A stretch of 64,000 nt of DNA, taken from assembly GCF_025840185.1 (NCBI RefSeq), contig NZ_JAMPJU010000008.1, forward strand, positions 1 to 64,000. The letters run 5' to 3'. The translations under genes and the position numbers were made by a program. Below, in pieces: positions 35,602-47,067 of the stretch; the stretch's first letter is position 1, and the number at the start of each line of letters is the position of its first letter. Source of the stretch: Brenneria izbisi (GTDB taxonomy: Bacteria; Pseudomonadota; Gammaproteobacteria; Enterobacterales; Enterobacteriaceae). The notes under the pieces were generated by a model, which worked only from the letters and a program-made list of their open reading frames with translations, searched no databases and was not told the origin of the DNA.

Positions 35602-36543
35602 TTATTCTCTCTGCCTTGTTTTCTTTTTTCGTTTTTCTGCTTCAAGTCTGGCGTTGTCGCTCATGTCGTTGCGGATCTGGGCATGACTCATCAACGCGAA
35701 AATAAAGGTGCCGCCGATGATGTTACCCGCCAGCGTCGGCAGGGCGAAGGGCCAGATAAAGTTTTGCCAGGTGATTTCGCCGATAAAGATGAGGTAGAAA
35801 ATCTCTGACGCGCCCGCAACAATATGCGTGAGATTACTGAAGGCAATCATCCAGGTCATGATGATGATAACGACTATCTTGGCCGCTCCTGCGTGTGGCA
35901 GCATCCAGACCATGGTGGCGATGATCCAGCCGGAAACCACCGCGTTGGCGAACATTTCCGTAGGTGAGTTTTTCATGACTTTCATGGATATTTCGAGCAG
36001 CGCTTTCCGCGTTTCACCATCAAACACCGGCATGTAGGTGAAGGCGAGGGCAGCCAGTGCGGTGCCAATTAAATTGCCCATCAGCACAATGCTCCACAAT
36101 CGGAACAACAGATAAAAATTATGACCGACTGGCTTATGCATCACTGGCAGTACGGCTGTTACGGTATTCTCGGTAAACAATTGCTGGCGGGCCATAATGA
36201 CGATGACAAAACCGATGGTATAGCCGAAGCTTTCCAGTAAAAATCCGCCAGGAACGCCAACCAGATTGATATGCAGCATACCGATAGCCATAAAGGATGT
36301 TCCCATCGACAGGCCCGCAGCGATAGCTGACCACAACAATGCCATCGCATCGCGTTGCAGTTCTTTTTGTCCTTCCTGACGCAGCGCCTCGTGAATGGCG
36401 GCGGCGGGAGAGGGCAATATTTTTTCATTTACCTCAATATCTTGACCGCGGGTATTTTCTTCGCTTTCTACCTCTCTGTTTTCATCGTAGGCATCCGTTT
36501 TTTCTTCATCAACATTGTTATTCTTCTCAGAAGATTGATTCAT
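35602..36543 (-). CDS. yfdC: Formate/nitrite-transporter-family protein YfdC
   Basis: A 313-residue FNT-family inner-membrane protein with a long charged N-terminal tail (1-70) and a six-segment core: ALLWSAIAAGLSMGTSF, MARQQLFTENTVTAVLPV, GNLIGTALAALAF, EMFANAVVSGWIIATMVW, IVVIIIMTWMIAFSNLTHIV, and FALPTLAGNIIGGTFIFALM. It follows E. coli YfdC closely. The substrate is not established in the family. Beside argW as in E. coli, and divergent from mlaA. Confidence 0.92.
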   Translation of the reverse strand: MNQSSEKNNNVDEEKTDAYDENREVESEENTRGQDIEVNEKILPSPAAAIHEALRQEGQKELQRDAMALLWSAIAAGLSMGTSFMAIGMLHINLVGVPGGFLLESFGYTIGFVIVIMARQQLFTENTVTAVLPVMHKPVGHNFYLLFRLWSIVLMGNLIGTALAALAFTYMPVFDGETRKALLEISMKVMKNSPTEMFANAVVSGWIIATMVWMLPHAGAAKIVVIIIMTWMIAFSNLTHIVAGASEIFYLIFIGEITWQNFIWPFALPTLAGNIIGGTFIFALMSHAQIRNDMSDNARLEAEKRKKKTRQRE

Positions 36544-36864
36544 CAGGTTCTCGCTATGTTCTTTTTCCTTATGGTAAGCGTAGTTGCTTTCAAAACATAT
36601 GGTACCGCCTGCTTCGACATCTGTTCTTGCAGCCCTATGCTATGATCTGTCATGCCGGTTAGCGTTATTGCCCTCGGCACAGAGAATTATCTGGCAAACC
36701 TCTGAAAAAGGTAGGGATGCATAAGCCAAAGTAGAAGCTAAACCATAAAATGGTAAACTGTTGGCAGTAAGCGCTCTGGCTTGCCATTTGGTTGGGCGCA
36801 CACGCGCTGGGAATGCCTATTCTCAGCTGCGGCGCACAACGCAACATAATCAGGGAGAACAGAT

Positions 36865-37626
36865 ATGAATTACCGCCTGAGCGGGGTGGTGTTTGCCAGC
36901 GTGTTACTCGTCGGCTGCGCCAGTTCCGGGGATCAGTCTCAAGAAGGGCGTTCTGATCCGCTTGAAGGCTTTAACCGTACCATGTTCAGTTTTAACTACG
37001 ATGTGCTGGATCCTTATCTGGTACGACCGGCAGCGGTTGCCTGGCGTGACTATGTACCCACACCAGCGCGCAATGGCCTGAGCAACTTTTTTAGTAACCT
37101 GGAAGAACCTGCTTCCATGGTGAACTATTTTGTTGAGGGCAAGCCGTATAAAGCGATGATTCATTTTAACCGCTTTTTCCTGAATACCCTGCTGGGTATG
37201 GGCGGTTTGATTGATGTGGCATCCATGGCCAACCCCAAACTGGCGAAAGAGGAATCGCGTCGGTTCGGCAATACATTGGGCAGCTATGGTATGGGCTATG
37301 GGCCTTATGTGGTGTTGCCGGGTTACGGCAGCGCGACGTTGCGTGAAGATGGCGGCGGCGTCGTGGATACGCTGTATCCGGTATTGAGCTATCTGACGTT
37401 CTGGATGTCCGCGGGCAAATGGGCGATTGAAGGGCTGGAGACGCGAGCCCAGTTGCTTGATTCCGATGGCCTGCTGCGCAACTCTTCCGATCCCTATATG
37501 ATGATGCGCGAGGCGTATTTCCAGCGACATGATTTTCTGGCCAGCGACGGACAGATTACGCCGCAAGCTCACCCCAATGACTCGGCGATACAAGATTCGC
37601 TCGGCGAAATTGATGCTGACCAGTAA
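36865..37626 (+). CDS. mlaA: Phospholipid-retention lipoprotein MlaA (VacJ)
   Basis: A 253-residue outer-membrane lipoprotein. The signal ends LLVGC with lipidated C18. The mature part is the MlaA fold: DPLEGFNRTMFSFNYDVLD, YFVEGKPYKAMIHFNRFFLNTLLGMGG, GNTLGSYGMGYGPYVVLP. It removes mislocalised phospholipids from the outer leaflet and hands them to MlaC for return to the inner membrane. Start preceded by GGGAG. A good terminator follows. Position beside yfdC is ancestral. Confidence 0.95.
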   Translation: MNYRLSGVVFASVLLVGCASSGDQSQEGRSDPLEGFNRTMFSFNYDVLDPYLVRPAAVAWRDYVPTPARNGLSNFFSNLEEPASMVNYFVEGKPYKAMIHFNRFFLNTLLGMGGLIDVASMANPKLAKEESRRFGNTLGSYGMGYGPYVVLPGYGSATLREDGGGVVDTLYPVLSYLTFWMSAGKWAIEGLETRAQLLDSDGLLRNSSDPYMMMREAYFQRHDFLASDGQITPQAHPNDSAIQDSLGEIDADQ

Positions 37627-37637
37627 GCGTAGTGGAC

Positions 37638-37657
37638 AAGGCACCTCTGAGTGCCTT
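37638..37657 (+). terminator. Rho-independent terminator after mlaA
   Basis: AAGGCAC (37638-37644) pairs with GTGCCTT (37651-37657) around CTCTGA, followed by TAGCTTTT. Confidence 0.75.
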
Positions 37658-37974
37658 TAGCTTTTATAAAATACTGCTAAGCTTACATTTATGTTGGCAT
37701 TTGTTTTGTTTCTTAAAAGTTACTATATTGTTTTCATTTTTTTAATTACAAAAATTTATTTTCCTTCGTCAGATAAGAATAATATTACGGCATTAGCGTA
37801 TAGCCTTAGCGCGCATCTGAGTCAGTAGGCTGATTTTTTTGTTAAAAAAACTGATTAACAAAAAGGTTATAACAACGATTTTTTGATATGCGTTAAGGGA
37901 CAACATTGTCGCTAACGATGGGATGGGGCTATTCAACTGCAACAATAAAAAATTCCATAAATCGAGAGATAAGA
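37658..37974. other. AT-rich promoter region of mqo
   Basis: Roughly 320 bases with no gene. AT-rich, with the mqo promoter presumably in the right half. Nothing else stands out. Confidence 0.4.
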
Positions 37975-39558
37975 ATGAAGAAACTACTTACTACGATCCT
38001 CTGTTTGAGTGTATTAGGGATCACCCAACTTGCTCAAGCTGAAGATAATCAACCTGCCGATAAAACGACCGATGTGGTGTTGATCGGCGGCGGCGTCATG
38101 AGCTCTACACTGGGTGTCTATCTGCAAGAGCTACAGCCAGACTGGTCAATCGATATGGTTGAGCGTATGGATAATGTGGCGCAGGAGAGTTCGAATGGCT
38201 GGAATAACGCGGGGACGGGGCACTCTGCGTTTATGGAGCTTAACTATACGCCGGATAATCCCGACGGCCCGATAGAAATCAGCAAAGCGATCGAGATCAC
38301 CGAAGCTTTTGAGGTGTCACGCCAGTTCTGGTCCTACCAGGTTAAAAACGGCGTTCTTCACGATCCGCAGTCCTTTATCAACAACGTACCGCATATCAGC
38401 TTTGTCTGGGGCGATGAAAATACACGTTTTATGAGCCGCCGCTTCGAAGCGATGCAACATAGCACGCTATATCGTGGCATGGAGTTCTCGGAAGATCCCA
38501 ACGTTATTAAAGAATGGGCGCCATTGGTGATGGAGGGGCGTGATCCGACACAGAAAGTTGCCGCTACCCGTATGCCGATCGGGACGGACGTGAACTATGG
38601 CGAGCTCACCCGCCAGTTGGTGGACTCGCTAAAGAAAAAGCCGAATTTTGCATTGCACCTTAATTCTGAAGTTCGCGATATCAAGCGTAATGCGGACAAC
38701 ACCTGGAGCGTGACTTACGCCGATCTGAAGAACGGCGAGAAAAAAAGCGTGATCAAAGCCAAGTTTGTCTTTATCGGCGCGGGCGGTGCGGCATTGCAGT
38801 TGCTGCAAAAATCCGGCATTCCTGAGGCGGATGGTTATGGCGGTTTTCCGGTGGGAGGAGAGTTCCTGGTATCGGACAATCCTGAAGTCGTGAAACGTCA
38901 TTTGGCGAAGGTCTATGGTAAAGCCTCGGTAGGCGCGCCGCCGATGTCTGTTCCGCATCTGGATACTCGAATTTTTGACGGTAAACCGGTGGTGCTGTTT
39001 GGGCCATTCGCCACATTCTCCAGTAAATTCCTGAAAAATGGTTCGCTGTGGGATCTGTTTGATTCCGTCACGCTGTCCAATGTCTGGCCGATGACGCGTG
39101 TGGGTCTGGATAATTTCGATCTGGTTAAGTATCTGATAAGCCAGGTGATGATGGACGATGATGACCGTTTCACCGCGTTACAGGAATATTTCCCCAACGC
39201 GAAGAAAGAAGACTGGAAACTGACTATCGCGGGTCAGCGTGTACAGGTTATCAAAAAAGATAAAGATAAAGGCGGCGTACTGAAACTCGGCACCGAAATC
39301 GTCAGTTCGGAAGATGGTTCTATTGCCGCGCTGTTGGGCGCTTCTCCTGGGGCGTCCACGGCTGCGCCAATTATGCTGAGCCTGATGAAAAAAGTGTTCA
39401 AAGATCAGATGGCCACACCAGAGTGGCAGAGCAAGCTGAAAGAGATCATTCCTTCTTATGATCAGAAGCTGGACGGTAATATTGAATTGACCAATAAAAT
39501 CCGTCGCTACACCAGCAGCACGCTGAATTTGAATTATATCGAAGTGAAGCCTGAATAA
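37975..39558 (+). CDS. mqo: Malate:quinone oxidoreductase
   Basis: A 527-residue membrane-associated FAD enzyme that oxidises malate to oxaloacetate and reduces quinone, an alternative to malate dehydrogenase. The N-terminus has a signal-peptide-like segment ([22 protein letters not shown]), as in E. coli Mqo, followed by the FAD-binding [17 protein letters not shown]. Conserved blocks [39 protein letters not shown] and [16 protein letters not shown] are intact. ATG at 37975 is preferred because of GAGAGATAAGA upstream. It sits between mlaA and fadL, where E. coli has no mqo. Confidence 0.95.
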   Translation: MKKLLTTILCLSVLGITQLAQAEDNQPADKTTDVVLIGGGVMSSTLGVYLQELQPDWSIDMVERMDNVAQESSNGWNNAGTGHSAFMELNYTPDNPDGPIEISKAIEITEAFEVSRQFWSYQVKNGVLHDPQSFINNVPHISFVWGDENTRFMSRRFEAMQHSTLYRGMEFSEDPNVIKEWAPLVMEGRDPTQKVAATRMPIGTDVNYGELTRQLVDSLKKKPNFALHLNSEVRDIKRNADNTWSVTYADLKNGEKKSVIKAKFVFIGAGGAALQLLQKSGIPEADGYGGFPVGGEFLVSDNPEVVKRHLAKVYGKASVGAPPMSVPHLDTRIFDGKPVVLFGPFATFSSKFLKNGSLWDLFDSVTLSNVWPMTRVGLDNFDLVKYLISQVMMDDDDRFTALQEYFPNAKKEDWKLTIAGQRVQVIKKDKDKGGVLKLGTEIVSSEDGSIAALLGASPGASTAAPIMLSLMKKVFKDQMATPEWQSKLKEIIPSYDQKLDGNIELTNKIRRYTSSTLNLNYIEVKPE

Positions 39559-39572
39559 GGGTTCAATTGCCG

Positions 39573-39597
39573 AAGGCCGCGCGAGCGGCCTTTTTTT
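39573..39597 (+). terminator. Strong terminator after mqo
   Basis: AAGGCCGC (39573-39580), loop GCGA, GCGGCCTT (39585-39592), then a run of Ts to 39597. Confidence 0.9.
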
Positions 39598-39635
39598 CGG
39601 CTGCTGTTTATGCCGGGCGGGAGATGAGAGCGGCA

Positions 39636-39667
39636 ATAAAAAGGCAGGTAAGATTGACTTACCTGCC
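39636..39667 (-). terminator. Strong terminator after fadL (minus strand)
   Basis: On the minus strand GGCAGGTAAG pairs perfectly with CTTACCTGCC (arms at 39658-39667 and 39643-39652, 5-base loop) and is followed by TTTTTATT (39636-39642). Confidence 0.9.
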
Positions 39668-39693
39668 GGTACTGAAAATCCAAACAAACGATA

Positions 39694-41007
39694 TTAGAAC
39701 GCGTAGTTGAAGTTTATGCCGTATAACCAGGCTTTCCCTTTTGAATTAAATTCATATCGCGGTGAACCAGCGTTATCGGAAATCGGTTCACTGATACTGA
39801 CCTCTTTACCGTGCATGTAAGAAACGCCGACATCAACAGAAGCATCTTTGTTGAAAGTATAAGTTGTGCCTGCGCTCAACCAGAAACGATCCTGGTCTGG
39901 AATGGATATTGAGCGTTTATTGGCCGGAACCGGACTGTCATCGAAAGCGATACCGCCGCGGAAGGTCCAGTTCTCATCATGGTAGTAGGTGGTGCCGAAC
40001 GCGATACGGTAGGCATCACGAAAGCCTTCCTCTTTCTGGAATAACGCCTGACCATTATTACCGGTGGCCTTCAGTTCCTGGAACTGGCTCCAACTGGTAT
40101 AGGCAAGGCTATAGTGGACCGCCCATTTGGGGGCAACGCGATGGTAAGCGGACGCCTCCCACATTTCCGGCAGATTCAGCGTCAACTTGCCGGGGATGGT
40201 CGCGCCACCAGTGCCAACCGGTGCACCCTGCGCACCTGCCGGCAGGTCGCTGCGGTAGTCGCCGTCGAAGTCGATATCGACTTTGGAGCGATAGGTCAGA
40301 CCGAAGCGATTGTTTTCGTCCACTTCATACAGGATGCCCGCATTCCAGCCGTAACCCCATTCTTTACCTTCCATATGGGCCAGTTCTGAGGAGGGGCCGG
40401 CGACAACGCCCTGTAACCCGCCTGCGGCAAGGGGAATGTTGGCTAACTCACCCGCGCGGCGAACAATTTTCGCATCGGCATAAACCGCATTCACCCCCAG
40501 CCCAAAGCTGAAGTGCTGATTCAGGCGATAGGCCGCGCTCAGGTTCAGGTTGGATGTCACCAGATCGGTCTGCCCGCCGATAGACCCCGCGGTATAGCTG
40601 TCATTGAACTCGGTAGCCAGACCATAGTTGGTGACGGCTGAAGCGCCAATAGCCCATTGTTCATTGAGCGGCATGATAAAATGCAAATTGGGTACCCAGG
40701 CATGGGGCGCAATATTTTTTGCGCTGCTATCCTGACCTGTCAGGGAGTTTTTCCCCTGAATATCAATATCCGGGTTGATATAAGTCACACCGCCGGAAAA
40801 GGACGGGCGATCAAACAGGGTCATGGTGGCAGGGTTACGGCTGCCTGAAGTTGCGTTGTCAGCTATCGCGCCTTCACCTGAAAACGCGCGTCCCAGGCCA
40901 GATGAGGAATATTCATTAAGCTGAAAGCCAGCAGCGGACGCATTTGCTGAAATCAGCGCCGCTGCAACAGCAATTGCGGATTGTTTTAACAGGTTTTTCT
41001 GGCTCAT
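39694..41007 (-). CDS. fadL: Long-chain fatty acid outer-membrane transporter FadL
   Basis: A 437-residue beta-barrel precursor. Signal peptide [20 protein letters not shown] ... ASA, then the FadL hatch sequence [37 protein letters not shown], and a C-terminal aromatic residue (NFNYAF) for BAM recognition. It imports long-chain fatty acids. The ATG at 41007 (MSQKN) is chosen over an in-frame TTG two codons earlier: AGAGG lies 9 bases upstream and it matches E. coli. A FadR-like operator lies about 90 bases upstream, so repression by FadR is likely. Confidence 0.95.
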   Translation of the reverse strand: MSQKNLLKQSAIAVAAALISANASAAGFQLNEYSSSGLGRAFSGEGAIADNATSGSRNPATMTLFDRPSFSGGVTYINPDIDIQGKNSLTGQDSSAKNIAPHAWVPNLHFIMPLNEQWAIGASAVTNYGLATEFNDSYTAGSIGGQTDLVTSNLNLSAAYRLNQHFSFGLGVNAVYADAKIVRRAGELANIPLAAGGLQGVVAGPSSELAHMEGKEWGYGWNAGILYEVDENNRFGLTYRSKVDIDFDGDYRSDLPAGAQGAPVGTGGATIPGKLTLNLPEMWEASAYHRVAPKWAVHYSLAYTSWSQFQELKATGNNGQALFQKEEGFRDAYRIAFGTTYYHDENWTFRGGIAFDDSPVPANKRSISIPDQDRFWLSAGTTYTFNKDASVDVGVSYMHGKEVSISEPISDNAGSPRYEFNSKGKAWLYGINFNYAF

Positions 41008-41093
41008 GGCCAAAGCCTCTTTAGGTGCTTGTTATTTAACTTTGTTACACGGAGTAACAAGGGACGCGCATTGTAGGGGGGCGCAGTCAGTCT

Positions 41094-41110
41094 GACAAAT
41101 CAGACCAGTT
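41094..41110 (-). promoter_or_regulatory. FadR-like operator before fadL
   Basis: On the minus strand the site reads AACTGGTCTGATTTGTC, close to the FadR consensus (AACTGGTCNGACNNGTT). It lies about 90 bases before the fadL ATG. FadR represses fadL and lets go when acyl-CoA binds. Confidence 0.75.
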
Positions 41111-41481
41111 GGCAAAGTATAAGTTGTGAATATGACAATGTTTCGTATATGTATAAAAAACGTATCCAAAATGATAAGGAATTTAGATCTACTTAACAGT
41201 TTGGTTGATTTTAATAAGGCCGGATTACCCTGGTTTTACTCTTTTCTAACAATAAGCTGTGATGAATATCACTAAATATCCCGGTAAACCGTAAGTTCTA
41301 GTGCGCAAGGGAGTCGGCAGGTAAAATAGAAGGGAATAGAAGATTTTGAACGGGATCAAATCTGTTATACCCAATAGGTTTCAACGTACCGATAGAAACC
41401 ATTCCAAAGGCTGTTGCGGCTGACTAAATTATTTTGAGAGCTAACGGGTAGAAACAGGCTACTTGCACCATAGAGGAAAGA
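41111..41481. other. Divergent fadL-yfcZ control region
   Basis: About 370 AT-rich bases between fadL (minus) and yfcZ (plus), as in E. coli. GGTTTC (41377-41382) and GAAACC (41395-41400) form a weak 6-base inverted repeat upstream of yfcZ. No gene is supported. Confidence 0.4.
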
Positions 41482-41781
41482 ATGATGACAAACGCGATAA
41501 ACAAATGTAGTGCTGAAGAAACGGCTGCCTGTTGCTGCGTCGATGTGGGTACGGTCATGGATAATACCGATTGTACCGCGTCTTACAGCAAAGTCTTCGC
41601 CGATCAAGCCGCGGCGGAAGCCACGTTAAATGTGCTGACGGAAAAAGCCCGTGCGGTAGAATCCGAACCTTGCCTGATTGAAAGTAAGATTGATGCGGTG
41701 GAAGGCGGGGTGAAGCTGGATATTGATTTTACCTTCAGTTGTCAGGCTGAAACGATGATTTTCCAACTCGGTCTGCGTTAA
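41482..41781 (+). CDS. yfcZ: YfcZ/YiiS family protein
   Basis: A 99-residue member of the YfcZ/YiiS family: cysteine-rich N-terminus (AACCCVDVGTVMDNTDC), a conserved KARAVESEPCLIES and the C-terminal FSCQAETMIFQLGLR. Function unknown; the cluster of cysteines suggests metal or redox chemistry, but that is only inference. GAGGAAAGA precedes tandem ATGs at 41482 and 41485; either could be used. Divergent from fadL as in E. coli. Confidence 0.9.
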   Translation: MMTNAINKCSAEETAACCCVDVGTVMDNTDCTASYSKVFADQAAAEATLNVLTEKARAVESEPCLIESKIDAVEGGVKLDIDFTFSCQAETMIFQLGLR

Positions 41782-41992
41782 TTTTTGCATCTTATCGGGG
41801 GCTGCACATCGGCCCCTGAAATAAGCGTCGTCACCACTATCGCCAGGATGCAGACGGTCAAATAGCGGTTTCCCTTCTTCGATGCGCTCTATCTCTTTCT
41901 TGTTAGTTCCGATTTACCGGATTGCCTCTATTAATAAGACGGCTTTTGTGCAGCACTCGTTTGCGTAATGTAACTATCTGGTTAACAATAAG

Positions 41993-42009
41993 ATCAGGTC
42001 TGACCTGTT
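41993..42009 (+). promoter_or_regulatory. FadR-like operator before fadIJ
   Basis: ATCAGGTCTGACCTGTT is a near-palindromic match to the FadR consensus, 38 bases before the fadI ATG. Confidence 0.75.
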
Positions 42010-42047
42010 GTGCGCATGCTTAATTTCTCTGTTTAACAGGAGTTTTT

Positions 42048-43361
42048 ATGAATGAGGTATTGCCACTGATAACGCATCGTGGTGATCGCGTAGCGATTGT
42101 TAACGGGTTACGTACTCCATTTGCTCGCCAGGCAACGGCATATCATGGCATCCCGGCGATGGATTTGGGGAAAATGGTGGTGAGTGAGCTCCTCATTCGT
42201 ACCGGCGTGCCCTCTGAAATGGTGGAGCAACTGGTGTTCGGGCAGGTGGTCCAAATGCCGGAAGCGCCTAATATCGCGAGAGAAATTGTGCTGGGTACTG
42301 GTATGAGCGTTCATACCGATGCCTACAGCGTCTCACGCGCTTGCGCCACCAGCTTTCAGGCTGTCGCGAATATTGCGGAAAGCATTATGGTCGGAACGAT
42401 TGATATCGGTATTGCCGGCGGGGCGGATTCTTCCTCGGTTCTGCCTATCGGCGTAAGCAAACAACTTGCCAGAACGCTGCTGGACTTGAGCAAAGCCCGT
42501 ACATTCAGCCAGCGGCTTAAATTGTTGAGCCGATTGCGTCCCAGAGATTTGTTGCCTGTCGCTCCCCCTGTAGCGGAGTATTCCACTGGATTACGTATGG
42601 GCGATACCGCCGAGCAAATGGCGAAAACCTATGGCATTACGCGTGAGGAGCAGGATGCGCTGGCGCATCGTTCACATCGTTTAGCTGCCCGCGCCTGGGT
42701 GGAGGGCAAGTTACTTGACGAGGTGATGACCGCCTATATCCCGCCTTACCTGCAAGCTCTGCGCGAAGACAACAATGTCCGCCATGACTCGTCGCCGGAA
42801 CATTACGCACGGTTGCGGCCTGCTTTTGACCGCAAGCACGGCAGCGTCACCGCCGCGAACAGTACGCCCTTGACTGATGGCGCCGCCGCCATTTTGCTGA
42901 TGAGTGAATCCAAAGCGAAAAGTCTGGGCCTGACCCCGTTGGGTTTTCTGCGCAGCTACGCATTTAGCGCGATTGATGTGTGGCAGGATATGTTGCTGGG
43001 GCCGGCGTATGCGTCGCCACTGGCATTGGCGCGGGCGGGGATTACGCTTGCTGATCTGACGCTGATCGAGATGCATGAGGCGTTTGCCGCTCAGACGCTG
43101 GCAAACCTGAAGATGTTTGCCTGCGAAGATTTTGCGCGCAATAAACTGGGCCGCGCGTCGCCGTTGGGGGAAGTGGATATGGATAAATTTAATGTCCTTG
43201 GCGGCTCGATTGCTTATGGACATCCGTTTGCCGCGACTGGCGCACGGATGATCACTCAGACACTGCATGAATTACGTCGACGCGGCGGCGGATTGGGACT
43301 GACCACGGCCTGCGCCGCGGGCGGACTGGGGGCCGCGATGGTTCTGGAGGTGACGCCATGA
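42048..43361 (+). CDS. fadI: Anaerobic 3-ketoacyl-CoA thiolase FadI
   Basis: A 437-residue thiolase: nucleophile C99 in [12 protein letters not shown], the EMHEAFAAQ histidine, [11 protein letters not shown] and the second catalytic cysteine in [12 protein letters not shown]. It cleaves 3-ketoacyl-CoA in beta-oxidation, paired with FadJ. AACAGGAG precedes the ATG. Overlaps fadJ by ATGA. A FadR-like site lies upstream. Confidence 0.96.
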   Translation: MNEVLPLITHRGDRVAIVNGLRTPFARQATAYHGIPAMDLGKMVVSELLIRTGVPSEMVEQLVFGQVVQMPEAPNIAREIVLGTGMSVHTDAYSVSRACATSFQAVANIAESIMVGTIDIGIAGGADSSSVLPIGVSKQLARTLLDLSKARTFSQRLKLLSRLRPRDLLPVAPPVAEYSTGLRMGDTAEQMAKTYGITREEQDALAHRSHRLAARAWVEGKLLDEVMTAYIPPYLQALREDNNVRHDSSPEHYARLRPAFDRKHGSVTAANSTPLTDGAAAILLMSESKAKSLGLTPLGFLRSYAFSAIDVWQDMLLGPAYASPLALARAGITLADLTLIEMHEAFAAQTLANLKMFACEDFARNKLGRASPLGEVDMDKFNVLGGSIAYGHPFAATGARMITQTLHELRRRGGGLGLTTACAAGGLGAAMVLEVTP

Positions 43362-45592
43362 TCGATAAATCATCTTCGACAGAATTTTCAACAATGAATT
43401 TCGCGCAGGACGCGGCGTTTTCGCTGACCATGCGGCCAGACAATATCGGCATCATCACCATTGACGTACCCGGTGAAAAAGTGAATACGTTGAAGCGTGA
43501 GTTCGCCGCTCAAATCAAGCATATCTTTGAACAAGCCCAGCGGCACGCCGCGCTCAGAGGGCTGATTCTGGTATCTGCAAAATCCGATTCATTTATTGCC
43601 GGGGCGGATATCGCCATGCTGGATAAATGCACCAGCGCTGAGCAAGCCGAAAACCTGGCTACCGAGGGACAACAAATCTTTGCCAGTCTTGCCTCACTTC
43701 CTTTCCCAATTGTTTGCGCGATTCATGGCGCGTGTCTGGGCGGCGGGCTTGAATTGGCGCTGGCCTGTGATTATCGGGTGTGCTCGCTGGATGACAAAAC
43801 CACGCTTGGCCTGCCGGAAGTTCAACTTGGCTTATTACCCGGTTCTGGCGGCACGCAGCGTCTGCCCCGCTTGATCGGCGTGGATAAAGCCCTGGATATG
43901 ATCCTGACCGGACGCCGCGTCGGTGCGCGTCAGGCGCTAAAAATGGGACTGGTTGATGATGCCGTGCCGCCCAGTATTTTGCTGGAGACGGCAGTCGCCA
44001 TGATTAAGAATGGCAAACGGAAAGTACAGCCACCGGGCTGGCGTGCGCGTGTGTTGGCAAGCCCAGGGATCCGGCATTGGTTGTTTAATCTTGTGAAAAC
44101 GAAAACGCGCGCGAAAACTCACGGTAATTATCCGGCAGCCGATCGCATCATACATGTCATTCGCCGTGGCATGGAAAAAGGCATTGAGGAAGGCTATCGT
44201 CTGGAGGCCAGAGCGTTTGGCAAACTGGTGATGACGCCGGAGTCAGCCGCGCTGCGTCACCTGTTTTTTGCCTCGACTTCGCTAAAAAAAGAGTCCGGCG
44301 CATCGGCTGAGGTGCAACCGCTTCGTCGCGTCGGCATTCTGGGCGGTGGATTGATGGGCGGCGGCATTGCCAGCGTGACCGCGATGCGCGGCGGGTTACC
44401 GGTAAGGATCAAAGACATTAACGAGCAGGGAATTAACCATGCTCTGAAATATAGCTGGCAATTACTTGCCAAACGGGTGCAGCGTAAACGGATGAAACCG
44501 GCGGAGCGCCAGCGGCTGATGACCTTGATTTCCGGCAGCACCGACTATCGGGGATTTGAACACACCGATATTGTGATTGAAGCGGTATTCGAAACGTTGT
44601 CTCTGAAGCAGAAAATGGTTGCCGAGGTTGAACAGTACGCGGCGCCGCATACGATCTTTGCCTCAAACACCTCATCGCTGCCTATCCATCAGATCGCGGC
44701 GCATGCCCGCCGTGCGCAGCAGGTGATTGGACTGCATTATTTCAGTCCGGTGGAGAAAATGCCGCTGGTTGAGGTGATCCCGCATGCGCAAACCAGCGCG
44801 GAAACCATCGCGACGACGGTGTCGCTGGCAAAAAAACAGGGCAAAACCGCCATTGTGGTGGCGGACCGCGCCGGATTTTATGTTAACCGCATTCTGGCGC
44901 CGTACATTAATGAAGCGGCATATTGCCTGCTGGAAGGCGAACCGATTGAATCCATTGATGAAGCGCTGGTGCGTTTCGGTTTTCCTGTCGGCCCGCTGAC
45001 CTTGCTGGATGAGGTAGGTATTGATGTCGCCACTAAGATCGTGCCGGTATTGAGCGAGGAGCTTGGTGAACGCTTTAAATCGCCGCCGACATTTGACGCT
45101 CTCCTGAACGATGGGCGTAAAGGCCGTAAAAATGCCAAAGGTTTTTATCTTTATGGGGAGAAACACCGTTTCTGGCAGCCGAAAAGAGTGGTGGACAGCA
45201 CCATTTACCCTCTGCTGGCTGTTACGCCGAAAGCCCATATCGATCCGGCGTTGATTAGCCAACGCTGTGTGATGATGATGCTGAATGAAGCGGCGCGCTG
45301 TCTGGATGAAAAGGTGATCCGGTGTGTCCGTGACGGCGATATCGGGGCGGTGTTTGGCATCGGTTTCCCGCCTTTTCTGGGCGGCCCGTTTCACTATATG
45401 GATCGTCTTGGCATGGCGACGGTAGTGAAAACCATGCAGATATTGCAACAACAATACGGCGAACGCTTCGCGCCTTGCGAACGCTTGTTGAGAATGCTCG
45501 ATAATCAGCAAACTTTTTACCCTGCGATACCGGATGATGAGGCCATTGATGCGCAACCAGAGCCGGACGCTGACGAGTCGTCTTCCGGGTAA
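43358..45592 (+). CDS. fadJ: Beta-oxidation multifunctional enzyme FadJ
   Basis: A 744-residue fusion. An enoyl-CoA hydratase domain (about 20-210; [50 protein letters not shown]) is followed by a 3-hydroxyacyl-CoA dehydrogenase ([30 protein letters not shown]). It is the alpha subunit that forms the FadIJ complex. About 30 residues longer than the E. coli protein, mainly at the N- and C-termini. Coupled to fadI by ATGA. Confidence 0.96.
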   Translation: MIDKSSSTEFSTMNFAQDAAFSLTMRPDNIGIITIDVPGEKVNTLKREFAAQIKHIFEQAQRHAALRGLILVSAKSDSFIAGADIAMLDKCTSAEQAENLATEGQQIFASLASLPFPIVCAIHGACLGGGLELALACDYRVCSLDDKTTLGLPEVQLGLLPGSGGTQRLPRLIGVDKALDMILTGRRVGARQALKMGLVDDAVPPSILLETAVAMIKNGKRKVQPPGWRARVLASPGIRHWLFNLVKTKTRAKTHGNYPAADRIIHVIRRGMEKGIEEGYRLEARAFGKLVMTPESAALRHLFFASTSLKKESGASAEVQPLRRVGILGGGLMGGGIASVTAMRGGLPVRIKDINEQGINHALKYSWQLLAKRVQRKRMKPAERQRLMTLISGSTDYRGFEHTDIVIEAVFETLSLKQKMVAEVEQYAAPHTIFASNTSSLPIHQIAAHARRAQQVIGLHYFSPVEKMPLVEVIPHAQTSAETIATTVSLAKKQGKTAIVVADRAGFYVNRILAPYINEAAYCLLEGEPIESIDEALVRFGFPVGPLTLLDEVGIDVATKIVPVLSEELGERFKSPPTFDALLNDGRKGRKNAKGFYLYGEKHRFWQPKRVVDSTIYPLLAVTPKAHIDPALISQRCVMMMLNEAARCLDEKVIRCVRDGDIGAVFGIGFPPFLGGPFHYMDRLGMATVVKTMQILQQQYGERFAPCERLLRMLDNQQTFYPAIPDDEAIDAQPEPDADESSSG

Positions 45593-45841
45593 ACGCGACG
45601 CTATTTACTGATATGTCCGCCGTCAGGATACTTCCGCCAGTCTGTCCTGATGGCGCGAGTATTGATTGTTTGTCGCGTTCATCTGAAAACACGTTGTGGT
45701 TTTGTTTAAGTTTAAAGCAGCGATCTGTAATAATAGCGGCTTGCTTTGCCGGATGTGATGGCCAGCGAAGAGAGGCAATCAGCTAACCTATTGCTGATAA
45801 AACACTTTTATCACGATATTTCGTCAACATAGCGGTGTGAT

Positions 45842-46324
45842 ATGCAAGTTTTGATAATGCGTCATGGTGATGCCGTACCTGACGCCGCCAGTGATGCCCA
45901 GCGACCACTCAGCGGTCGTGGCTGTGATGAATCGCGTCAAATGGCGTTTTGGTTGAACGACCAACAAATCGATATTGACCGTGTTCTGGTCAGTCCCTAT
46001 TTACGTGCGCAGCAAACGCTGAATGTGGTGCAGGCTGTTCTGCCCTTGCCGGAAGAAAATGATTGTCTGACGGAACTGACGCCGGGCGGCGATGCGCAGT
46101 TGGTTCGCTATTACCTGCAAACGCTGGCGAAAGAGGGAACCAATGCGGCGCTGGTGGTATCGCATCTTCCGCTGGTCGGCTATCTGGTGGCGTCGCTGTG
46201 TCCGGGCGAAAACGCACCGATGTTTGCCACCTCCGCCATTGCCTGTGTTACCGTCAATGCGCAATCAGGCAACGGCGTGCTGGATTGGCAGATCAGTCCG
46301 GCGCAGTTAACGCCGAAGCCTTAA
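45842..46324 (+). CDS. sixA: Phosphohistidine phosphatase SixA
   Basis: A 160-residue histidine phosphatase: catalytic RHG with H8 (MQVLIMRHGDAV), VSPYLRAQQT, and HLPLVGYL. SixA removes phosphate from the HPt domain of ArcB and from the nitrogen PTS. Monocistronic, between fadJ and smrB as in E. coli. Confidence 0.93.
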   Translation: MQVLIMRHGDAVPDAASDAQRPLSGRGCDESRQMAFWLNDQQIDIDRVLVSPYLRAQQTLNVVQAVLPLPEENDCLTELTPGGDAQLVRYYLQTLAKEGTNAALVVSHLPLVGYLVASLCPGENAPMFATSAIACVTVNAQSGNGVLDWQISPAQLTPKP

Positions 46325-46353
46325 GCTGCCATTGTTAAGCGCTCAGTTGGTCG

Positions 46354-46896
46354 CTATTGATGACCGGGCGCGTCCAACGCCACCAGCACCAGTAACGCCG
46401 CATCACCGCCGAATTCCTTCGGCGCCTGATGGAAAGCCAACACGTCTGGATGCTGCGCCAGCCATAATGGTGTTTGCTGCTTAAGAATATGTTTGCCATG
46501 ACCGTGCATCACGCAGGCGCAGTAAACATGTTCGCGGCGGCAGGCCGCCAGCAGCGCGCCCAGTTCCTGTTTGGCCTGCAACTGGGTCAGTCCGTGCAAA
46601 TCCAGAAACAGTTCCGGCGAGTAATCCCCGCGACGCAATTTCTTCAATTCGTAATGACTGACGCCGGGACGCACATAACGCGTCGGCCCTTCGCTCTCCA
46701 GTTGGGGCTGGAACTCATCTGAAAAATAAAAGCTGGCATCGACCTGTTCCTGTAGAACTCGTTTGGCTGGCAACTCGCCAATCTTTCTGCGCTGGGGTTT
46801 ATGGGTATAAGTATCCTGGCGCAATTTTTTCGTACCAGAGATTGACGCGCGAAAAAGCTGTAAATCGTCGTCATCCAGTGAATATTTATTACTCAT
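46354..46896 (-). CDS. smrB: Smr-domain ribosome-rescue endonuclease SmrB
   Basis: A 180-residue protein with a helical N-terminal arm (1-90) and a Smr domain ([37 protein letters not shown]). SmrB binds collided ribosomes and cuts the mRNA. Sequence nearly follows the E. coli protein throughout. Divergent from prmB. Confidence 0.95.
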   Translation of the reverse strand: MSNKYSLDDDDLQLFRASISGTKKLRQDTYTHKPQRRKIGELPAKRVLQEQVDASFYFSDEFQPQLESEGPTRYVRPGVSHYELKKLRRGDYSPELFLDLHGLTQLQAKQELGALLAACRREHVYCACVMHGHGKHILKQQTPLWLAQHPDVLAFHQAPKEFGGDAALLVLVALDAPGHQ

Positions 46897-47067
46897 CGGT
46901 TATTCGTTCCCGCTTCAACATCCGGCCAGTTTACCTTGTCTCGGTTCGGTCGCTAAATAAAAGTCGCGCTAAGCATGGGTTCAACCGGTGATATCTGCTG
47001 ATTTGTCGCGGGCTTCATGGCAAACTAAGCGCCAATTTTCTATTCCGATGTGTCTGCGGAGGCAGCT

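Noticed and set aside
44672..45556. Minus-strand 294-codon frame inside fadJ
   Set aside because: Antisense shadow; composition rich in H, R, Q typical of reversed high-GC genes.
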